Assembly (NCBI GenBank): GCA_964372095.1 | Contig: CAYJPV010000028.1 | Coordinates: 7,543 to 71,542, forward strand | DNA from: CAYJPV01 sp964372095 | GTDB taxonomy: Bacteria; Acidobacteriota; Vicinamibacteria; Vicinamibacterales; JAKQTR01 | Reading direction: 5' to 3' | Length of the DNA stretch: 64,000 nucleotides | Translations under genes and position numbers: made by a program | Shown: positions 58,708 through 64,000 of the stretch, piece by piece | Layout of the letters: the number at the start of each line of letters is the position of its first letter | Numbering within the stretch: position 1 is the stretch's first letter | The notes under the pieces: generated by a model | The model's input: the letters and a program-made list of their open reading frames with translations, nothing else | What the model was told of the DNA's origin: nothing | Databases searched by the model: none

Positions 58708-58772
58708 GGGGTCAGACCTTGAATTGACAGGCTGCCGGATGGTGAAAGCCTGTCAATTCAAGGTCTGACCCC
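58708..58772. repeat. Perfect inverted repeat with 26-bp arms
   Basis: Left arm 58708-58733 (GGGGTCAGACCTTGAATTGA then CAGGCT), a 13-base loop, right arm 58747-58772. It lies between the convergent fabZ and TSUP genes. The TGA stop of the TSUP gene (58758-58760) is inside the right arm. It resembles a dispersed hairpin element; no T-tract follows. Confidence 0.92.
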
Positions 58773-59510
58773 GTGCACCAGCGTCCTGATACTCAGCACC
58801 ACAATCAGCGTTCCCACCAGCACCATGAACGGCCGGCGCGGCAGCTTCTGCGCCACGACGGCGGCCAGCGGCGCGGCCAGCGTGCCGCCAATCAGCAGCC
58901 CCACCAGCGCCTGCCAGTACTGCAGGTAGTCTGATCGCAGCATGACAATGAAGACGGCAGACTGGGCGACGGTGACGAAAAACTCGGTGAGGTTCACGGA
59001 GCCGACGGCGTAACGCGGCGGGTTGCCGCGGGCCAGCAGCGTGGTGGTCACAATCGGCCCCCAGCCGCCGCCGCCAATCGCATCGGCAAAGCCGCCGACA
59101 AAACCCAGCGGCTGCAGCCACGTCCGCACGTGGTTCAGCGCCACGTTGCTGAACGCTTTCCAGATGATGACCAGGCCCATGACGGCCAGGTACAGCGCAA
59201 TCCACGGCTTGATGGCGTCGCCGTCGAGGGACGTCAGAACGTAGGCGCCGAGCACGGCGCCCACCATACCCGGCAAGACCAGTTTTCTGGCGAGATCGAA
59301 GTGGACGTTGCCCACCCACCAGTGCGACAGGCCCGAGACGCCGGTGGTGACGATTTCGGCCGCATGTACGCTGGCGCTGGCGAACTTCGGCGGCACGCCC
59401 AGACTCAGCAGCACCGTCGTGGCGGTGACGCCGTAGGCCATCCCCAGCGCGCCATCCACCATCTGTGCCCCGAAGCCGACCAGGGCAAACCAGAGCAGGC
59501 TTTCGTCCAT
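58758..59510 (-). CDS. TSUP-family permease (TauE/SafE-like sulfite/sulfur compound exporter)
   Basis: 250 residues, 7-8 membrane helices in two pseudo-repeats. GFGAQMVDGALGMAYGVTATTVLLSLG and VGGFADAIGGGGWGPIVTTTLL carry the glycine-rich TSUP signatures in each half. Known members move sulfite, sulfoacetate or similar anions. The ATG overlaps the TAA stop of copA (TAATG at 59508-59512), so it is translated in step with a copper exporter, a pairing not explained by known substrates. The last codons VRP-stop fall inside a dispersed inverted repeat. Confidence 0.87.
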   Translation of the reverse strand: MDESLLWFALVGFGAQMVDGALGMAYGVTATTVLLSLGVPPKFASASVHAAEIVTTGVSGLSHWWVGNVHFDLARKLVLPGMVGAVLGAYVLTSLDGDAIKPWIALYLAVMGLVIIWKAFSNVALNHVRTWLQPLGFVGGFADAIGGGGWGPIVTTTLLARGNPPRYAVGSVNLTEFFVTVAQSAVFIVMLRSDYLQYWQALVGLLIGGTLAAPLAAVVAQKLPRRPFMVLVGTLIVVLSIRTLVHGVRP

Positions 59511-61957
59511 TACCCTCTCCGCAAACGCAGGCTGTTGGTCAGCACCGACACGGACGACACGGACATGGCCGCCGCCGCGATCATCGGGCTGAGTTGCCAG
59601 CCGGTCAGCGGGAAGAGGGCGCCCGCCGCCAGGGGAATCCCCAGGACATTGTAGAAGAAAGCCCAGAACAGGTTCTGGCGGATGATACGCAGCGTGCGCC
59701 GCGACAGCAGGATGGCGTCGGCCACGCCGTTCAGGTCGGCGCGCATCAGGGCGATGTCGGCCGCTTCGAGGGCCACGTCCGTCCCGGTGCCCATCGCAAT
59801 GCCCACGTCCGCCTGCGTGAGGGCCGGGGCGTCATTGATGCCGTCGCCCACCATCGCCACCGTCCGCCCTTCGGCCTGCAGCGACCGCACTTCGTCCGAC
59901 TTACGCGCCGGCAGCACGTTGGCCACCACCCGCAGGAACGTGCCCGGCGGCCCGATCGTGGCCGCGACCGCATCGGCGGTGGCCTGGTTGTCGCCCGTCA
60001 GCATGATGACGTCGAGTCCCAGCGCCCGCAGCCGCGCAATGGCCGCCCGCGACTCGGCCCGGGGCGTATCGGCCAGCGCAATGGCACCCAGTAGCCCCGG
60101 GGAGCCTTGGCCTGAGCGAGGTCGAAGGCCTTTGGCCTCACCCGAGTCGAAGGCGACGAACATGACCGTCCGCCCGAGGCGCGCCAGGCGGGCGGCTTCG
60201 TCGGCCAGCTCGCCCGTCGCCACGCCGTGTTCGGCCATCAGCCGTTCGTTCCCGATCAGCACCACCTGCTCGCCCACCGTGGCCCGCACGCCGCGCCCGG
60301 GCAGCGCCTCGAAGGCCGTGGCCTCCGCAAGTTCCAGCCCCCGCTCGACGGCGGCCCGCACGACTGCCTGCGCCAGGGGGTGCTCCGAACCATGTTCGGC
60401 CGACGCTGCCAGCGCCAGCAGGCGATCGCCCGGCGTCGCCGGCACGCCGGGCGCGGGTACGCCAACGCCCGGCTCGGGCCCGCCGGCGGCAGCCACCACT
60501 TCAGTGACCTCGGGCCGGCCGGCGGTGATTGTCCCGGTCTTGTCGAGCACCACGGTCGTGATGCCGCCGGCCCGCTCGAGGATGTCGCCGCCGCGAATCA
60601 GCACGCCCATCTCGGCGCCTTTGCCGGTGCCCACCAGAATGGCTGTTGGCGTGGCCAGCCCCATCGCGCACGGGCACGCGATGATCAGCACCGCCACCGC
60701 GCTCACCATCCCCATGGTCAACCTGGACTCGGCCGGCCCGAGCACCATCCAGAGCACGAACGTGAGGATGGCGACGAGAATCACCACGGGCGTGAAATAT
60801 CCCGAGATGACGTCGGCCAGCCTGGCAATTGGCGCCCGCCGCGACTGCGCTTCCTGCACCAGCCTGATGACCTGGTGCAGCGCGGTCTCGGCCCCCACGC
60901 GCGTGGCTACGAACCGGAAACTTCCGGTCGTATTCATCGTCGCGCCAAACACCGGGGAACCTGGCTCCTTGTCGACCGGCAGCGACTCGCCCGTCAGCAT
61001 GGATTCGTCCACCGACGACGCGCCCGCTACGACGTTGCCGTCCACCGGGATCCGCTCGCCCGGGCGCACCACCACCACGTCGCCCATCCGCACGTCGTAG
61101 ATGGGAATCTCCACTTCCACGTCCGCGCGAATCACGCGCGCCGTTTTCGGCTGCAGCCCCATCAATCTCTTGATCGCCTCGGACGTGCGGCCGCGGGCGC
61201 GGGCTTCGAGCAGGCGCCCGAGCAGCACCAGGACAATGATGACGACCGCTGTTTCGAAGTAGACCGGTGCCGGACTGTGGCCTGCGGCCACGTGCGCGTC
61301 GGTGGTCACGAGCGCCGGGGCGATCGTCGCCACCACCGAGAACGTCCACGCCGCGCCCGTGCCCACCGCGATCAGCGTGTTCATGTCGGCCGTGAAGTGC
61401 TGCAGGCCTTTCCACGCGCCGCGGAAAAACGGCCATCCGGAATACACCAGCACCGGCGTGGCCAGGACCAGTTGCAGCCAGTTGACGCCCGGGAAGTGCA
61501 GGTGGGCCATGCCGATGACGACCACCGGCAAGGCGAGGATGGTGCCGACGATGAAACGGCGACGCAGGATGCGGTAGTCGGCCGCACGCGCCGCGGCTTC
61601 GGCATCTTCGATGGCGGCTTCGTGTTCAACGCCGGCAGCGCCGGAAACGTCGTTCCCGCCGGTTGCTGCACCGGATGCGGTATCGGATCCCGCGCCAGGA
61701 ACCTCGAGCACGTCGTAGCCGATGTCGCGAATCGTTTCGACGATGGCCGGGACGGTGAGGAGGGTTGGGTCGAAGGTCACCGCCGCGCGGTTGGTGGCGT
61801 AGTTGACGCCCACCGACGCGACGCCGGGCGTACGTTTGAGGGCGCGTTCGATGTTCGCTGCGCACGCCGCGCAGGTCATGCCCGTCACGGGGAGGGAGGT
61901 TGACACCACGCCGGGGGAACCCTCGGCCGGGGGGGCGGACGGATCGTTGGGGGACAT
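59510..61957 (-). CDS. copA: Copper-exporting P1B-type ATPase
   Basis: 815 residues. N-terminal heavy-metal-binding domain with GMTCAACAANIERALKR, a Gly/Asp/Ala-rich linker (about 95-125), eight membrane helices, TGES actuator loop (SMLTGESLPVDKEPG), ion-binding IACPCAMGLATPT (Cys-Pro-Cys), phosphorylation site VVLDKTGTITAGRP and the hinge VGDGINDAPAL. It pumps Cu(I) out of the cytosol. Residues about 603-622 (SGEAKGLRPRSGQGSPG) look like an in-frame insertion encoded by a dispersed repeat. Operon with the TSUP permease downstream. Confidence 0.93.
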   Translation of the reverse strand: MSPNDPSAPPAEGSPGVVSTSLPVTGMTCAACAANIERALKRTPGVASVGVNYATNRAAVTFDPTLLTVPAIVETIRDIGYDVLEVPGAGSDTASGAATGGNDVSGAAGVEHEAAIEDAEAAARAADYRILRRRFIVGTILALPVVVIGMAHLHFPGVNWLQLVLATPVLVYSGWPFFRGAWKGLQHFTADMNTLIAVGTGAAWTFSVVATIAPALVTTDAHVAAGHSPAPVYFETAVVIIVLVLLGRLLEARARGRTSEAIKRLMGLQPKTARVIRADVEVEIPIYDVRMGDVVVVRPGERIPVDGNVVAGASSVDESMLTGESLPVDKEPGSPVFGATMNTTGSFRFVATRVGAETALHQVIRLVQEAQSRRAPIARLADVISGYFTPVVILVAILTFVLWMVLGPAESRLTMGMVSAVAVLIIACPCAMGLATPTAILVGTGKGAEMGVLIRGGDILERAGGITTVVLDKTGTITAGRPEVTEVVAAAGGPEPGVGVPAPGVPATPGDRLLALAASAEHGSEHPLAQAVVRAAVERGLELAEATAFEALPGRGVRATVGEQVVLIGNERLMAEHGVATGELADEAARLARLGRTVMFVAFDSGEAKGLRPRSGQGSPGLLGAIALADTPRAESRAAIARLRALGLDVIMLTGDNQATADAVAATIGPPGTFLRVVANVLPARKSDEVRSLQAEGRTVAMVGDGINDAPALTQADVGIAMGTGTDVALEAADIALMRADLNGVADAILLSRRTLRIIRQNLFWAFFYNVLGIPLAAGALFPLTGWQLSPMIAAAAMSVSSVSVLTNSLRLRRG
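60091..60151. repeat. Repeat-like insertion inside copA
   Basis: GTAGCCCCGGGGAGCCTTGG through CACCCGAGTCGAAG; the first 12 bases equal the core of the 44604 palindrome. It also has AAGGCCTTTGGCCT, a small inverted repeat. The reading frame of copA is kept. Confidence 0.55.
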
Positions 61958-62075
61958 AGGGACATTGTACGGCTTACGGCCTGCGGCTTGCGGCTTGCGG
62001 CTTGCGGCTGGAAGTAGACAGTAGGAAGTAGACAGTAGGAGCGATTCCCACTCACCCCTGTCTACTGACTACTGA
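61958..62075. repeat. CTTGCGG and GTAGACA arrays with an inverted CTACTGA arm
   Basis: CGGCTTG units (61972-62010) and AGTAGACAGTAGGAAGTAGA (62012-62039) face CTACTGACTACTGACTACTG (62059-62085). The array runs into the 3' end of the next gene. Confidence 0.88.
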
Positions 62076-63032
62076 CTACTGACTACCCTTGTAAAACGTC
62101 CGTCCGAACCGTGGCTGGTAGGCCGTGAACTCCGCATCGCTGACGTCCTCATCGATGGCGTGGCGCACCTGGTGCACGGTGGCGTCCAGCCGGTCCACCG
62201 CCGCCAGGATAAACGCCTCGACCGTCATCGGTTCGACGGGCGAGCCGAGTTCCACCTCACCGTGATGCGAGAGCACGAGGTGTTCGATGTGCGTCAGCAA
62301 GGCGGGCGGGAAGTCGGGGATCGTGCGGGCCGTCTCGCGCACGAGCACCAGCCCCATCGAGATGTGGCCCAGCAGCCGTCCGTCGCGCGAGTATGACGTG
62401 CCGCCGTCGTAGCTGAGTTCCTGCAGTTTCCCGATGTCGTGAAGGATCGCCCCCGCCACCAGGATGTCCGTGTCGGCGCCGTACACCTCGGCCAGCATGG
62501 TGCAGACACGCGCGATCTGGAGAATGTGCTCGAGATATCCGCCGCGATACGCGTGGTGGATGGTCTGGGCTGCCGGCCAGATCCGCAGCTGGGCTTCGTT
62601 GCCCTGGGCCACCCGTTCGAGCAACGCGCGCACGAACGGATCGCGGACGCCGGCGATCAGCGTCATCAGCTCGACCCACATCTCGTCCAGGGGGCGCGGC
62701 GACGCCGGCACGCAGTCTTCTTCGCGGAACCCGTCTTTCCGGTCCTGGTCCGGGTTGACGCGCCGGATCCGCTCGACGACGAGCTGCATCTGGCCGTTGT
62801 ACAGGTTCGAGCGGCCCTGCACCTTGACGAACTCGCCGGCGTCGAACTCGGTCTTCAGCGTGGACGCGTTGTCGAACACCTTGGCCGGCACGCTGCCGCT
62901 CGCGTCTTTCAGCGTCAGCGACAGGAATTCACCTGTGCGCCCCTGCCGGACGTCTTTCGACGAGCAGAAGTAGAAACCCCATCCGGTTTCGTCGGGCACC
63001 AGTGCTCGCAGCGGGGGAAACGTCTTCGTCAT
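62076..63032 (-). CDS. YhaM-like 3'-5' exoribonuclease (OB-fold plus HD domain)
   Basis: 318 residues from the ATG at 63032, preceded by GAAAGAAG; a GTG at 63050 directly after the previous stop would add six residues. An N-terminal OB-fold (YFCSSKDVRQGRTGEFLSLTLKD in part, then FVKVQGRSNLYNGQMQLVVE), then an HD domain (about 160-300) with IHHAYRGGYLEHILQIAR, GAILHDIGKLQEL (HD pair), and LVLSHHGEVELGSP. This order and length match YhaM, which trims RNA or ssDNA from the 3' end. The C-terminus KGSQ-stop comes from a CAGTAGT array. Cotranscribed with the upstream HAD-like gene. Confidence 0.87.
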   Translation of the reverse strand: MTKTFPPLRALVPDETGWGFYFCSSKDVRQGRTGEFLSLTLKDASGSVPAKVFDNASTLKTEFDAGEFVKVQGRSNLYNGQMQLVVERIRRVNPDQDRKDGFREEDCVPASPRPLDEMWVELMTLIAGVRDPFVRALLERVAQGNEAQLRIWPAAQTIHHAYRGGYLEHILQIARVCTMLAEVYGADTDILVAGAILHDIGKLQELSYDGGTSYSRDGRLLGHISMGLVLVRETARTIPDFPPALLTHIEHLVLSHHGEVELGSPVEPMTVEAFILAAVDRLDATVHQVRHAIDEDVSDAEFTAYQPRFGRTFYKGSQ

Positions 63033-63050
63033 AACTTCTTTCGACAACAC

Positions 63051-63833
63051 CTATTCAGACCCGCCGCCAAACCCGAGCACCTTCTTCACGCGGCCCAGCA
63101 GTGCCGAGCCTCCTGCCGTATCGTCCGTCCCGCCTGCATCGCCGCCCGTCCGGGCTTTGTCGGCTTCGACAATGTTGTCGATGGCCTCGTTCACCGTGCG
63201 CACCACCGCGATCTTCATCTTGCGGCCGTTGATCTGGACGCGGTCGAACGACGCATCGTCGCGCCACACCAGGATGGACCAGGCGCGCGAATCGCTGGCA
63301 ATGTCCACCGCGTTTTCGAGGCGATCGTCCACGTGCGCGTCGAGCGTCAGCGCCGACGCGATGTGGCCGCGCGACCCCTTCGTGGTGTACACGGCCGGCA
63401 GGTCGAAGCCATGTTTGTGCAGCCAGCGTTGCGTCTGCACCTGGGCTGTCCGGCCGGCCGTCGACGGCCGCTGGGTCACGAACAACACTTCCCAGCGCAG
63501 GTGGTACGACAGGTCTTGCAGGCGGCGTACCGTGCCCGGTTCGTGTTCGTCGAGCGTCTCCCAGAAATTGCGCGTCTCGGCCACGCGCTGCCACAGGCGT
63601 GTCTGCTGCCGCGATGTCAGTTGCTCGAGGATGGCCGTCGCGGGGTACGGTGTCACCAGAGGCGGTTGCCCCGGGTCTTCCGTACGGTTCCCCGGGGGGT
63701 CCTTGACGGGGTCCCCCGCCTCCGCAGGCACCGCCCCTCGCGCTGGCTTGATTCCGAACTCGGCTTCAGCAATCTTCGCCAACGCCGAGTCCATGTCAGC
63801 CAGCACGCCGTCCATGTCGAACGAAATGCGCAT
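63051..63833 (-). CDS. HAD-like phosphatase/nucleotidase family protein
   Basis: 260 residues. The N-terminal RISFDMDGVLADMDSALAKI gives the HAD nucleophile motif D-x-D-G-V/T. VLFVTQRPSTAGRTAQVQTQRWL is the motif II Ser/Thr region, and LTLDAHVDDRLENAVDIA the motif IV acidic pair. It resembles 5'(3')-deoxynucleotidase-like HAD proteins. An insertion (about 35-60) is rich in Pro/Gly/Asp and its length is unusual. Its stop is 18 bp before the YhaM-like ATG, so RNA trimming and nucleotide dephosphorylation may be linked. Confidence 0.78.
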   Translation of the reverse strand: MRISFDMDGVLADMDSALAKIAEAEFGIKPARGAVPAEAGDPVKDPPGNRTEDPGQPPLVTPYPATAILEQLTSRQQTRLWQRVAETRNFWETLDEHEPGTVRRLQDLSYHLRWEVLFVTQRPSTAGRTAQVQTQRWLHKHGFDLPAVYTTKGSRGHIASALTLDAHVDDRLENAVDIASDSRAWSILVWRDDASFDRVQINGRKMKIAVVRTVNEAIDNIVEADKARTGGDAGGTDDTAGGSALLGRVKKVLGFGGGSE

Positions 63834-64000
63834 GGGGGGATTTTACTAGGGATTGGGGGTTGGGGGTTGGGGGTTGGGGGTTGGGGGTTGGGGGTTGGGG
63901 AAAGGCAGGGGATGTCCCCAATCGCCTTGCCCCTAAACCCCACCCCCCATTTTTTCGTGGGGCCGGGGTTTGTTTGCCCGCGTTTGCGCGGCGAAGAAAA
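63834..64000. repeat. GGGGGTT heptad array and an inverted repeat at the window edge
   Basis: At least seven GGGGGTT units at 63849-63899 on the plus strand, GGGGATGTCCCC (63910-63921) matching the MITE-type ends, then AACCCCACCCCCC...GTGGGGCCGGGGTT (63937-63970) as an imperfect inverted repeat. No gene start recognised before the window ends. Confidence 0.8.

Overview
The window is about 64 kb of high-GC DNA with some 46 protein genes, no rRNA or tRNA gene that I can recognise, no CRISPR array and no transposase. Gene content points to an acidobacterium, most likely class Vicinamibacteria (subdivision 6). The clues are a winged-helix/TPR regulator of the CadC/TolB type, a 24-heme cytochrome paired with an outer-membrane barrel, SpoIIE-type phosphatases, an acetyl-CoA hydrolase-GNAT fusion, and gene borders packed with 7-bp tandem repeats. 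The taxonomic call is inference from gene content, not from a marker gene.

Layout. 1-203: N-terminus of an FAD oxidoreductase cut by the window edge. 283-6009: PIG-V-like mannosyltransferase, SIS-domain sugar isomerase, phosphodiester glycosidase-like lipoprotein, winged-helix/TPR regulator. 6156-8252: HEAT-cyclophilin fusion. 8468-14728: a minus-strand operon with overlapping start/stop codons (PLP desulfhydrase, beta-CASP nuclease, DPP III-like peptidase, GT-C glycosyltransferase). 14804-23274: MTHFR-like protein, MBL hydrolase, SDR, TrkH/KtrA potassium uptake pair, Tat-exported class V aminotransferase, small beta-barrel, AlaA-like aminotransferase. 23762-31630: a two-carbon/acyl-thioester neighbourhood (acylating aldehyde dehydrogenase, acetyl-CoA hydrolase-GNAT, and an AcpS / AMP-ligase / ACP / alpha-oxoamine synthase cluster). 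32101-38130: SpoIIE phosphatase, M1 peptidase, orphan NuoG-like protein. 38171-39869: GAF membrane sensor plus HPt protein. 40036-43302: multiheme cytochrome and outer-membrane barrel behind a candidate sigma-54 promoter. 43303-49393: PDZ protein and a phosphorelay island. 49536-52307: GspE/PilB ATPase fused to zinc ribbons and a receiver domain. 52649-58193: MBOAT, SGNH hydrolase, serine beta-lactamase-like protein, GAF-GAF-SpoIIE phosphatase. 58216-63833: FabZ, TSUP permease with CopA, YhaM-like nuclease, HAD-like phosphatase.

The most striking non-coding feature is that nearly every gap between transcription units is filled with 7-bp tandem arrays (GTAGGAA, CAGTAGT, CTTGCGG, CCCCAAT, CGGCTAT and others). 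They are often arranged as two inverted arms, and several genes end on a stop codon supplied by an array. Other dispersed elements are a 29-bp REP-like hairpin (5 copies), a roughly 115-bp MITE-like element (2 copies in opposite orientation), a perfect 26-bp-arm inverted repeat, and GTAGCCCCGGGG-type palindromes, one of which seems to have entered copA in frame.

The best candidates for an undescribed system are the AcpS/ligase/ACP/Kbl-like cluster (27901-31630), which looks like an ACP-dependent aminoketone pathway, and the heptad arrays themselves.
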